From the NCBI RefSeq assembly GCF_001005725.1, contig NZ_LBIC01000001.1, positions 372,001-436,000 on the forward strand: 64,000 nt of DNA. Direction: 5' to 3'. Below, one piece after another: positions 9,664 to 17,376 of this stretch. Within the stretch, counting starts at the first letter, position 1, and every line of letters starts with the position of its first letter. The notes under the pieces were generated by a model, which saw only the letters and a program-made list of their open reading frames with translations, ran no database searches and was not told the DNA's origin. This stretch comes from Sphingobium chungbukense. Lineage in GTDB: Bacteria; Pseudomonadota; Alphaproteobacteria; Sphingomonadales; Sphingomonadaceae. A program made the translations under genes and the position numbers.

Positions 9664-11112
9664 TCAATTGTTGCTTTTGGTCCACAGCGCCACCTGCTGC
9701 GTCAGATAGCTCTGTGTTGCCTTGAGGGCGGACAGCCGGGTTTCCATGGCCGAATAGACCTTGGTGAGCTGCTCCTGATAATCGGTCATCTGGGTGTCGA
9801 GCTTCTCGAGCTGCCCGGCCAGATCGGTCGCCAGCGCCTTATACTTGCTCTGCGAGGAGGCGAGCGGGCCGTCGGTCTTCTGGATATTGTCGCGCACGCT
9901 GTCCATCAGCCCGGCGAGCCCGGCATTGGTCGCGGTCTTGACCGACGGGTTCAACATCTGCGTGATCGCCGTCGGGTCGGCCGCGATCGCCTTGTCCAGC
10001 GCCGTCGTGTCGAGCGCGATCGTGCCGTCGCGATTGGTGCTGATACCCAGATCGTTCAGCGTCTTGTAGGCACCGGTTGCGGTAAGCTGCGTCGAGACCA
10101 TCGCCGACAATTGCCGCTTCATGTCGCGGATCGAGGATTCGCCGTTCAGCACGCCCGCATTGGATTGGTCCGTGCCGGTCGAGGTCGCCGTGTTCAGCGC
10201 CTTCATCAACGTGTTGTAGGCGTCGACGAACTCGACCATCAGGTCGCGCATGGAGGTGGTCGGCTCGGTCGTGGCGAGCGTGACGCTGGTGCCCGGCGCG
10301 GCCTTGTTCAGGTCGATGCGCAAAAAGGGGATCGCGCTGTCGATCGTGTTGCCGGCATAATGCTGCTCCACCCCGTCGAGCAGGATGATCGCATCCTTGG
10401 GCTGGGCCGCGGAACTCATCCTGCTGCCCGCGGGCGGTGTCGTCGCAGAGAAGGCGAACTGGGAGAGGTCCGCACCCGTCGTCGCGTCGGTGGTGGAGGA
10501 AACCGTGGTCAGCGAGATATCGTTCGCCGCACCGGTCGGCCCCTTGAGCATCAGCCGCGTGCCCTGCGAGTCCGTGACGACGGTCGCGGTGACGCCCGCC
10601 CCCGAACCGTTGATCGCGGCGGCCAGGCCCGTATAGCTGTTGTTGGCCGCGGAGATCGTGATGGAAACGGGATTGCCGGTACCGACCTTCAGCGACAATT
10701 CCCCGATGCCGACAGTGGCCGCCGCGCCTTGCGCCGCGTCCTGATTGGCGTTGACCGCAGAAACCAGGGTCCGCGATGAAGCGAGCTGATTGACGACGAT
10801 CTGCGCCGGAAGGCCGGTCGGCGTGCCGCCCGGCAGCGCGCTGACCGACGCGATGCTGGCGTCGTTGGAGGCTGGCGTACCCGAATAGCCGGTGCCCGCA
10901 AGCAGGCTGTTCAGCGCATCGGCAAAGGTATCGAGCGAGCTGGAGGCGGAGGCCAGGGCGGAAATACGCGCGCTGTTCAGCGTCTGGCGATTGGTGATCG
11001 CCGCTTGCTTGGGCTCCTTGGCGGCGCTGACCAGGCTGGAGACGAGCGAGGCGGTATCGATGCCCGATCCCGCGCCAAGCGCCGTCAAGATGCTGCTGCT
11101 CACCGAAGTCAT
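9664..11112 (-). CDS. fliD: flagellar filament cap protein FliD (HAP2)
   Basis: FliD forms the cap under which flagellin folds at the filament tip. 482 residues with the N-terminal signature LTALGAGSGIDTASLVSSLV, Thr/Ser/Ala-rich middle domains and a C-terminal coiled coil (about 400-480, DLAGQLEKLDTQMTDYQEQLTKVYSAM). AAAGGAC precedes the ATG. A FliA promoter lies 22-48 bases upstream. Cotranscribed with fliS. Confidence 0.95.
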   Translation of the reverse strand: MTSVSSSILTALGAGSGIDTASLVSSLVSAAKEPKQAAITNRQTLNSARISALASASSSLDTFADALNSLLAGTGYSGTPASNDASIASVSALPGGTPTGLPAQIVVNQLASSRTLVSAVNANQDAAQGAAATVGIGELSLKVGTGNPVSITISAANNSYTGLAAAINGSGAGVTATVVTDSQGTRLMLKGPTGAANDISLTTVSSTTDATTGADLSQFAFSATTPPAGSRMSSAAQPKDAIILLDGVEQHYAGNTIDSAIPFLRIDLNKAAPGTSVTLATTEPTTSMRDLMVEFVDAYNTLMKALNTATSTGTDQSNAGVLNGESSIRDMKRQLSAMVSTQLTATGAYKTLNDLGISTNRDGTIALDTTALDKAIAADPTAITQMLNPSVKTATNAGLAGLMDSVRDNIQKTDGPLASSQSKYKALATDLAGQLEKLDTQMTDYQEQLTKVYSAMETRLSALKATQSYLTQQVALWTKSNN

Positions 11113-11133
11113 TGGGCCGTCCTTTCAAATACG

Positions 11134-11160
11134 AGAACGGCCCTATGCCCAAGACCTTTA
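11134..11160 (-). promoter_or_regulatory. FliA (sigma-28) promoter of fliD-fliS
   Basis: TAAAGGTC, then N11, then GCCGTTCT: exactly 15 bases between TAAA and GCCG, as in the enterobacterial FliA consensus TAAAGTTT-N11-GCCGATAA. The predicted leader to the fliD ATG is about 15-20 bases. Confidence 0.8.
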
Positions 11161-11251
11161 GGAATGATTTGCGCGGGGGCGGAAAAAGCATGTGGGAAGA
11201 CCGCTTCCACGCGCCGGGAAACGGATTGCGCCTGCACTCAATGGGGGCATA

Positions 11252-11713
11252 TCAGCCGCCGATGGTTACGACCTGATCGACCGCTCCGTGCCGGATATTG
11301 GCCTGTGCGACATGGGCAATGGCCGCCTGCTCGGCTATGCGCTTGGCGATGCGGATGGTGCTTTCCACGGCTTCCTTCGAAGCGGGCGGCAGCGGCACGA
11401 GCACTTGCGGTGCAGGCAGCATCGACTGGATTTCATCCGCTGCACCCTGGACGGTGGCGGTGGTGCCCTGGACGCGCAGTTCCGCCAATATGTCGGCGAT
11501 GCGGGCATGCACCTTGGCATATTCGGCGCTGCTGGCGATGCGGTCTTCCGATCCGGACTGATCGTCGGGCGCTGTCTGCGAAGACGATCCACGGCCCTGG
11601 CGAACCGTTTGGGATGTGGAGGAAACCGGCTGAACGGCGGACACGGCCGAAGGCGCGCGGGTAGCGCTGCGTTCAACCGGCGAAATATCGCTCCGCGAAA
11701 AATAGTCGTTCAT
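11252..11713 (-). CDS. unknown protein with its own FliA promoter
   Basis: The 153-residue product is not recognised. Residues 1-55 are Ser/Ala/Gln-rich and likely disordered; 56-153 look helical, with RIADILAELRVQG and IRIAKRIAEQAAIAHVAQANI, and a Pro-rich link (LPAPQVLVPLPPAS) between them. There are no Cys, no signal peptide and no membrane segment. A near-perfect FliA promoter upstream and its position between fliD and flhB argue for a late flagellar role: secreted subunit, chaperone or FlaG-like factor. That is inference only. Confidence 0.7.
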   Translation of the reverse strand: MNDYFSRSDISPVERSATRAPSAVSAVQPVSSTSQTVRQGRGSSSQTAPDDQSGSEDRIASSAEYAKVHARIADILAELRVQGTTATVQGAADEIQSMLPAPQVLVPLPPASKEAVESTIRIAKRIAEQAAIAHVAQANIRHGAVDQVVTIGG

Positions 11714-11745
11714 GACGCACCATCTTAATGCGTCCCCATCAACAT

Positions 11746-11772
11746 TATACGGACAATCAGTCCTAAACTTTA
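11746..11772 (-). promoter_or_regulatory. FliA promoter of the unknown gene at 11252
   Basis: The -35 is TAAAGTTT, identical to the FliA consensus; 11 bases later comes TCCGTATA. TAAA to CCG spacing matches the other FliA sites of this window. The leader is about 25 bases. Confidence 0.8.
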
Positions 11773-11817
11773 GTTAAGCATCGTATTTTTGCGAAATTCA
11801 TTCTCAACACAATGAAA

Positions 11818-12957
11818 TCACGGAATTTTCTTGCCGTCCGCATCAAAGCGCAGATCGTCCGGCACGGTGATGAACGGCCGGTCCATCTCGCTGCCCAAGC
11901 GATTCTCCACCCGGAAGACGAAGGCCAGCACGGTCGCGACCGCCATATAAAGCCCCTCGTTCACGATCTGCCCGGCGCGCGAGGTGAAGTAGATGGCGCG
12001 CGCCAGCTCGGGATATTGCAGCACCGTCACACCATTCTGGTCCGCCAACTCGCGGATCGCCGCCGCAATGGCGTCGCATCCCCGCGCCACCACGACAGGC
12101 GCGGCGTCCTGCCCCGGCTTGTAGCGCAGGGCGACGGCGAAATGCGTCGGGTTGGTGATGATCACGCTGGCTTCCGCCACCGCCTTGCGGGTCGAACCGC
12201 TCAGCACTTCATATTGCTTGCGGCGGATATGCCCTTTCAGTTCGGGCGAGCCTTCGCTCTCCTTATGCTCGTCCTTGATTTCCTGCTTGGTCATCGCCAG
12301 CCGCTTGGACCGCTGGATAAGCTGCGCCGGCACGTCGATGCCCGCGATCAGGAACAGGCCGCCCGCCATCACCAGGCATGTCATGATGAACATATTGCCC
12401 AGGTCCGACATGGCGGGCGCCAGCCCCGCCTTGCCCAGGCCGACAATGTCCGTCATCCGGTCCCAGATCATCCACACGCCGATCGCACCCAGCAGCGATA
12501 CCTTGGCGATCGACTTCACCAGTTCGATCAGCCCATGCATGCCGAACATGCGCTTGAGGCCTGCGGCCGGATTGAGCTTCGACGCCTTGGGCGCGAAGGC
12601 ACCGGGGCGGAAACCGAGCGCCCCCAACAGTGCCGGTCCGGCAATGGCCGCGAGCAATGTCGCCAGCAAGATGCCCGCCACCGGCAGCGCGATCCCCGAC
12701 AACAGGGCAAAGCCCCGGTCGGCGGGCGCGAAATTGACGATATCCTCGCGCCGGAAACGCAATGCCTCGATCAGCATCTCCGACAGGGACTCCACGACCG
12801 AAGGCCCGGTAACGGCGATCCAGCCGATGCCCGCCATCACCACCAGCGCCGTCGCCAGATCGCGGGACTGGAGAATGTCGCCGTTCTTCGCGGCATCCTT
12901 CAGCTTCTTGGCTGTCGGTTTTTCGGTCTTTTCGCCGCCGCCATTGCTCTGTGCCAT
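11818..12957 (-). CDS. flhB: flagellar export switch protein FlhB
   Basis: FlhB is the export-gate component that switches substrate class from rod/hook to filament. 379 residues: charged N-terminus (GGGEKTEKPTAKKLKDA), four membrane segments (about 35-55, 85-110, 145-165, 185-207), and a cytoplasmic domain with autocleavage motif N269-P270-T271-H272. It starts 3 bases after fliR and is the last gene of the long fli operon. Confidence 0.96.
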   Translation of the reverse strand: MAQSNGGGEKTEKPTAKKLKDAAKNGDILQSRDLATALVVMAGIGWIAVTGPSVVESLSEMLIEALRFRREDIVNFAPADRGFALLSGIALPVAGILLATLLAAIAGPALLGALGFRPGAFAPKASKLNPAAGLKRMFGMHGLIELVKSIAKVSLLGAIGVWMIWDRMTDIVGLGKAGLAPAMSDLGNMFIMTCLVMAGGLFLIAGIDVPAQLIQRSKRLAMTKQEIKDEHKESEGSPELKGHIRRKQYEVLSGSTRKAVAEASVIITNPTHFAVALRYKPGQDAAPVVVARGCDAIAAAIRELADQNGVTVLQYPELARAIYFTSRAGQIVNEGLYMAVATVLAFVFRVENRLGSEMDRPFITVPDDLRFDADGKKIP

Positions 12958-12960
12958 GGT

Positions 12961-13743
12961 TCAGCGCCCTTCCGACAAATATTGGGCCTGGTCCAGCCCG
13001 GCCTTCAGCGCGGCGGTGATCCCCTCGCCCATGATCGGCGCGGTGACCGCCAGCAGGATCAGCCCCGCCATCAGCGCCACCGGCATGCCGACCGCGAACA
13101 GGTTGAGCGCGGGCGCGGTGCGCGCCAGCATGCCCATGACGATCTGCACCAGCACCAGCGCGAAACCGACCGGCAGCGCGATGGTGACGCCCGCGCCCAG
13201 CAGCGCGCCGCCGAACTCGATCAGATGCCAGACCGCATCATTGCTCAGCATCGCGCCGCCCGGCGGCATCGCCTGATAGCTTTGCACGACAAAGCTCACC
13301 AGCATCAGATGCCCGTCCATCGCCAGCAGCAGGAAGGTGGCGAGGATGGAAAGGAACTGACCCACCGCCTGTGTCGACTGACCCGATGAGGGATCGACCA
13401 TCGCCGCGAAATTGAGGCCCATCGTATTGCCGATCGCCTCGCCCGCGACCAGCGCGGCGGCATAGCCGATCTGCACGGCAAAGCCCATGGCCAGGCCCGC
13501 CAGCACCTCGCCCGCGACCAGCATGATGCCTTCGAAACTGGCGACGCCGTCCTGCGGCAGCACGATATGCACGCTGTTGAGCGCCGCCATGCCCAGCGCC
13601 AGAGACAGGATCAGGCGCAGTTGCAGCGGGACGGCAGGCGCGCCGAAAATAGGCGCCGCCATGAAGGCCGCGCCGGGACGGATCATGGCGATCAGCCAGA
13701 TCCAGAGCTGGACCTCGACATTGGCGAAGCCCGGCGCGATCAT
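12961..13743 (-). CDS. fliR: flagellar export gate protein FliR
   Basis: A 260-residue inner-membrane protein with about six hydrophobic segments and family stretches WIWLIAMIRPGAAFMAAPIFG and GEAIGNTMGLNFAAMVDPSSG, part of the FliPQR export gate. The start is the ATG that overlaps the fliQ stop by 4 bases. The longer open frame upstream reads out of frame through fliQ. Confidence 0.94.
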   Translation of the reverse strand: MIAPGFANVEVQLWIWLIAMIRPGAAFMAAPIFGAPAVPLQLRLILSLALGMAALNSVHIVLPQDGVASFEGIMLVAGEVLAGLAMGFAVQIGYAAALVAGEAIGNTMGLNFAAMVDPSSGQSTQAVGQFLSILATFLLLAMDGHLMLVSFVVQSYQAMPPGGAMLSNDAVWHLIEFGGALLGAGVTIALPVGFALVLVQIVMGMLARTAPALNLFAVGMPVALMAGLILLAVTAPIMGEGITAALKAGLDQAQYLSEGR

Positions 13744-14012
13744 TGCAGCAGGTCCGGTATGCGCTCGAAAATCTCGCGCGTGAAATCGGCGATCAGCACC
13801 ATGATGGAGCCACCGAACAGCACCAGCATCGCGCCGACAACGATGATCTTGGGAATGAAGGCCAAAGTCTGTTCGTTGATCGAGGTTGCCGCCTGGATCA
13901 TGCCGATCAGCACGCCCGCGACCAGCGCCGGAATCAAGATAGGCGCTGCCGCCAGCGCCGTGATCCACAGCGCCTGCTGCGCCAGCCCCATGAAGAAATC
14001 GGCGTTCTCCAT
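13740..14012 (-). CDS. fliQ: flagellar export gate protein FliQ
   Basis: A 90-residue protein with two membrane hairpin helices (about 15-38 and 50-75) and the family core GLAQQALWITALAAAPIL and QTLAFIPKII. The ATG at 14012 gives the normal N-terminus MENADFFMGLAQQAL. A repeat element separates it from fliP; the fliR start overlaps its stop. Confidence 0.93.
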   Translation of the reverse strand: MENADFFMGLAQQALWITALAAAPILIPALVAGVLIGMIQAATSINEQTLAFIPKIIVVGAMLVLFGGSIMVLIADFTREIFERIPDLLQ

Positions 14013-14023
14013 TGCGGGCCTCC

Positions 14024-14123
14024 CTAGAGCATTTTGAAGTCGGCTGGCACAGCCGACGGCTCGCAAAATGCGGCAAACAAAAGACCATGAGGCATGTTCA
14101 ATCTCATTGAAACATGCCTCATG
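14024..14123. repeat. two-hairpin repeat element, copy A (fliP-fliQ gap)
   Basis: The element starts CTAGAGCATTTTG. Hairpin 1 closes with CGCAAAATGC around an inner stem GTCGGCT/AGCCGAC; then GGCAAACAAAAGA; then hairpin 2 with arms CATGAGGCATGTT / AACATGCCTCATG. The same plan recurs at 15228 and 51394. It lies in the gap between fliP and fliQ, and its end overlaps the last few bases of fliP. Confidence 0.75.
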
Positions 14124-14898
14124 TCGCGAAGGAGCCGGCAAGCGACCCCATCGTCAGCGCCCAGCCATCCACCAGCACGAACAGCAACAGCTTGAACGGC
14201 ATGGAGATGATCGTCGGCGACAGCATCATCATGCCCAGCGCCATCAACGTGGAGGCGACCACCAGATCGATGATGAGGAACGGCAGGAAGATCATGAAGC
14301 CGATCTGGAACGCGGTCTTCAGTTCCGACGTCACGAAGGCGGGCAGCAGGATGGAGAAGGGGATGTCGGCGGGCGACTTGAACGCCGGCGCCTCGGCCAG
14401 ATTGGCGAACAACTTGAGGTCGGTCTCGCGCGTCTGCTTGGCCATGAAACCGTGCAGCACCTTGCCCGAACGGCCCACCGCCTCCTCGATGGAAATCTGC
14501 CCCTTGCCATAGGGGTCGAAGGCTTGCGCGTTGATCTGGTCGACATAGGGCCGCATCACGAACAGCGACAGGAACAGGGTCAGGCCCACCAGCACCTGAT
14601 TGGGCGGCGTCTGTTGCAGGCCCAATGCCTGGCGCAGCAGCGACAGCACGATGATGATGCGGGTGAAGCTGGTCATCATCAGCACCAGCGACGGCAGCAC
14701 CGTCAGCAGGCTCATGAGGATCAGGATTTGCAGCGACAGCGACAGCGAGCGGCCGTCGCCCGAAATCTGCCCCATGGCGCGGGTCAGCGCGCCGCCATTA
14801 TCGAGAGGCGGGGGCGCAGCGGGCGCAGCCTGCGCGAAAGCGGGAAAGGCGGTGAACAGCGCCGCGATCAGAAACGCCGCCGCGACCCATTTCATCAT
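14119..14898 (-). CDS. fliP: flagellar export gate protein FliP
   Basis: A 259-residue export-gate protein with a cleavable signal peptide ([20 protein letters not shown], cleavage near FAQA), then [29 protein letters not shown] membrane helices, [20 protein letters not shown], and C-terminal helices of the family. I chose the ATG at 14898 because it begins the signal peptide; a GTG at 14943, overlapping the fliO stop, is the alternative. Confidence 0.94.
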   Translation of the reverse strand: MMKWVAAAFLIAALFTAFPAFAQAAPAAPPPLDNGGALTRAMGQISGDGRSLSLSLQILILMSLLTVLPSLVLMMTSFTRIIIVLSLLRQALGLQQTPPNQVLVGLTLFLSLFVMRPYVDQINAQAFDPYGKGQISIEEAVGRSGKVLHGFMAKQTRETDLKLFANLAEAPAFKSPADIPFSILLPAFVTSELKTAFQIGFMIFLPFLIIDLVVASTLMALGMMMLSPTIISMPFKLLLFVLVDGWALTMGSLAGSFAT

Positions 14899-14929
14899 CC
14901 CCGTCACAGGCCGGGCAAGGGGAAACAAC

Positions 14930-15211
14930 TCAGCGCCCGGCACGATAGGACCCGAGATTGCCGGTATCGCCTTCCGCGATCTTCTCGATCCGGCCGCGCG
15001 TCACGGAGAGCAATATCTTCTTGCCCTCGAACTCCACCACGGCGAGCTTGCCGAACGTCCCCATAGGCAGCGCTTCCAATATTTTCAGGGAACGGTCGTT
15101 CTGCCCGACCATCATGCCGGGCTGATATTTGCGCCACAGCCACAGCGCACCAAAGGCCATGCCCCCCACCAGCGGCAACAGGATCAGCAGCTTGACGAAG
15201 TACCAGATCAT
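14930..15211 (-). CDS. fliO: flagellar export assembly protein FliO
   Basis: 93 residues with one N-terminal membrane helix ([24 protein letters not shown], residues 3-26) and a small cytoplasmic domain with the FliO pattern [36 protein letters not shown]. FliO helps assemble the FliP ring. It precedes fliP and is separated from fliN by 196 bases that hold repeat copy B. Confidence 0.88.
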   Translation of the reverse strand: MIWYFVKLLILLPLVGGMAFGALWLWRKYQPGMMVGQNDRSLKILEALPMGTFGKLAVVEFEGKKILLSVTRGRIEKIAEGDTGNLGSYRAGR

Positions 15212-15227
15212 GAACGGGCTTTCGCGA

Positions 15228-15330
15228 CTAGAGTGATTTCAAGGTAGATGGCCTCATCTGGCGACTCGGAAATCACGGCAACCAAAATTCATGGATTTGG
15301 CCGGTTCCATCAGAACCGGATCAAATTCAT
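15228..15330. repeat. two-hairpin repeat element, copy B (fliN-fliO gap)
   Basis: It starts CTAGAGTGATTTC and closes with GAAATCACGGCAACCAAAA. The inner stem is AGATG/CATCT. Hairpin 2 spans about 15289-15330: CATGGATTTG, CCGGTTC, loop, GAACCGG, CAAATTCATG, with small mismatches. Same plan as copies at 14024 and 51394. The rest of the 196-base gap shows no gene. Confidence 0.75.
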
Positions 15331-15407
15331 GGTTAATCCGTCACGCGGTCTGCCAATAATGGCGCGCAAGGCAAGCGGTAAATCAGCAAGGTCGCCGTTT
15401 CTGGCAA

Positions 15408-15746
15408 TCACCCCCGCCGTTCGACCCCGGCCAACCGGGTTTCGGTCGCCGCGATCTCCACGATGCGTACGCCGTAACGGCCGTTCACCGTCACCACCTC
15501 GCCCTTGGCGATCAGCGCGCCGTTGACCATGATGTCGAGCAGATCGTCGGCCTGGCGGTCCAGTTCCACGACGCTGCCTTCGGCCAGGTCCATGACCTCG
15601 GCCAGACGCAGGGAGGTCGACCCGACCTCCACCGACATGCGCACCGGAATATCGGCCAGCAGGCGGAATTGCCGGTTGTTCACCATGCGGCTGACGCTGT
15701 CCTCGCCGATGCCGTCCAGGCGCGGGGCTTCACTCATATCGCTCAT
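15408..15746 (-). CDS. fliN: flagellar motor switch protein FliN
   Basis: 112 residues ending in the SpoA domain (about 28-105): LLADIPVRMSVEVGSTSLRLAEVMDLAEGSVVELDR and VNGALIAKGEVVTVNGRYGVRI, as in C-ring FliN. The start overlaps the fliM stop by 4 bases (ATGA). Confidence 0.94.
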   Translation of the reverse strand: MSDMSEAPRLDGIGEDSVSRMVNNRQFRLLADIPVRMSVEVGSTSLRLAEVMDLAEGSVVELDRQADDLLDIMVNGALIAKGEVVTVNGRYGVRIVEIAATETRLAGVERRG

Positions 15747-16627
15747 TGTCCGGGTTCCTGTGCAAGCTTTTCAATCTGGAATGCGGCGCGGCCGTCCTGA
15801 TCGCCGATCGAGCCATGGGCGACGATGCGATCGCCCACGATCAGCGGCAGGCTGCGGTTGATGGTAACGGGAATGACGTCCCCGGCCTTGAGCTGCATCA
15901 GCTCGGCCAGCGACAGATTGGGACGCGCCAGCACGGTGCGGGCAGGCAGGCGGATGTCATGCATGCGCGATGCGATGCGCGCCTGCCAGACCGGATCGAT
16001 CCGCGCCTCATCCACCGGTACCCTTGCGCCCATCAGCGGCTCCACCGCGCGCAGCGAGGCCAGCGGGAACAGCAGATCGACCGGCCATTCATCGTCGCGG
16101 CTGATGCTGATCATGAAGCGTTGCAGCACAACCTGCTCGCCCGGCTGCGCGGCGGCGGCAAAGCCGACGCCCGCCTCGCGTACGATCAGGCCCGGCTCCA
16201 GCGCCAGCATATCGCCCCAGCATTCGACCAGCCGGGTCATGAAACCATCGGAAATGCGCGCGATCAGCCTGTCTTCGGTCGGCGTGAACTCGCCGCGCGC
16301 CGGCAATGCCCGATTGCCGATGCCGCCATAGAAACAGTCGACCAGCGTCGAGATCATCGCCGCGTCCAGCCGCAACAGAACCTGGCCCTTGAGCGGCGCA
16401 AGACGATAGACGCCGATGCTGGATGAAGCGGGCACTTCGGCATTCCAGGCGCCGAATTCCAGCCCCCGTGCATCCTGCGCGACGATATGCGGACGGACGC
16501 CGGCAATCGGCTCGATCAGGGCGCGCAAACGCCGGCCGAGCTTTTCGCCCAGCCGGTCCAGCCCTGACAGCATCAGCGGCGCCTGCGATTCCCCCCGCCC
16601 GAAGGCGTAGGCTTGAACGTCGGTCAT
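15743..16627 (-). CDS. fliM: flagellar motor switch protein FliM (short N-terminus)
   Basis: 294 residues. The middle domain is clear (PLKGQVLLRLDAAMISTLVDCFYGG; FTPTEDRLI) and the C-terminal SpoA domain too (LSLAELMQLKAGDVIPV). FliM sits between FliG and FliN in the C-ring. Unlike classical FliM, the N-terminus MTDVQAYAFGRGESQAPLML has no LSQ-x-EID-x-LL CheY-P peptide, and the protein is about 40 residues shorter than the roughly 334 of E. coli. The ATG at 16627 has AGGGGACC upstream; upstream in-frame sequence does not supply the peptide either. Confidence 0.93.
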   Translation of the reverse strand: MTDVQAYAFGRGESQAPLMLSGLDRLGEKLGRRLRALIEPIAGVRPHIVAQDARGLEFGAWNAEVPASSSIGVYRLAPLKGQVLLRLDAAMISTLVDCFYGGIGNRALPARGEFTPTEDRLIARISDGFMTRLVECWGDMLALEPGLIVREAGVGFAAAAQPGEQVVLQRFMISISRDDEWPVDLLFPLASLRAVEPLMGARVPVDEARIDPVWQARIASRMHDIRLPARTVLARPNLSLAELMQLKAGDVIPVTINRSLPLIVGDRIVAHGSIGDQDGRAAFQIEKLAQEPGQ

Positions 16628-16678
16628 TTCGGTCCCCTGCCGTCCCGGGCGGGGGACTTCCCGCACGTTCAGGCAGCC

Positions 16679-17341
16679 CTATTGAATAACGAAATTGGTA
16701 AAATAAACGTTATCGACGCCGCCATAGCCCGTCTTTTGCTTCAAAATGTCGTTAATGATGGCCTTTATCTTGCCCTGGAGCGCGCGTTTGCCCTGCGGCG
16801 TAGAGAGCGCCTCAACCGGCTGTTCGGCCAGCATCATCAGCACCTGGCTGCGAATCGCCGTCTCATGGGCCTTGATCGCCTCGACAACGCGAATGTCGTA
16901 ATAGGTCGAAACGGCGAGCGATATCTGCGCGAACGCGTCCGTGTCGGACATGTTCGAGGTGAAGGGGGTCTGGAGCTGGAAATAGGTCGCCTGATAGGCG
17001 GCCGGGTTCGCTGGGGTCGGCAGGTCGATGCCCTTGGCCGGAACATGGACGCCGGACGCGACATGACCACCACCGCTACCGCCCTCATGGCCGCCGCCTT
17101 CGCCACCGCCACCGCCGGCATAGCCATGGGCCTTGGCGACTTCCTCGGCGCTTTCGCCGGCCAGGACAAGCACGGGCTTGTTGGGGTCTTCCTTCGGTCC
17201 TTCCGCCTTCGGGCTGAAGAAACCGGCGGCGTACAATCCGCCAGCGGCGCCCGCCCCGCCGACCACCATGGCAATGACGATCAGCAGGATCATCTTCATG
17301 CCCCCACCCTTTTTCTTCTTCGGCTTCGCGTCGTCACTCAT
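16679..17341 (-). CDS. fliL: flagellar basal-body protein FliL
   Basis: 220 residues: cytoplasmic Lys-rich start (MSDDAKPKKKKGGG), one membrane helix (about 15-42), a Gly/Glu/His-rich linker (about 73-97, GGGGGEGGGHEGGSGGG) and the periplasmic FliL domain to the C-terminus (YYDIRVVEAIKAHE, VYFTNFVIQ). FliL rings the stator. The long Gly/His linker is unusual. It starts 35 bases after fliK. Confidence 0.92.
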   Translation of the reverse strand: MSDDAKPKKKKGGGMKMILLIVIAMVVGGAGAAGGLYAAGFFSPKAEGPKEDPNKPVLVLAGESAEEVAKAHGYAGGGGGEGGGHEGGSGGGHVASGVHVPAKGIDLPTPANPAAYQATYFQLQTPFTSNMSDTDAFAQISLAVSTYYDIRVVEAIKAHETAIRSQVLMMLAEQPVEALSTPQGKRALQGKIKAIINDILKQKTGYGGVDNVYFTNFVIQ

Positions 17342-17376
17342 GGAAAATCCCCCGTCTCGATCGGGCCCGGTCTCAA

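Noticed and set aside
7885..10779. 964-codon open frame on the plus strand
   Set aside because: It runs antisense to argD, fliS and fliD, all of which have clear domains; composition (Arg/His/Gln/Gly) is typical of high-GC antisense frames.
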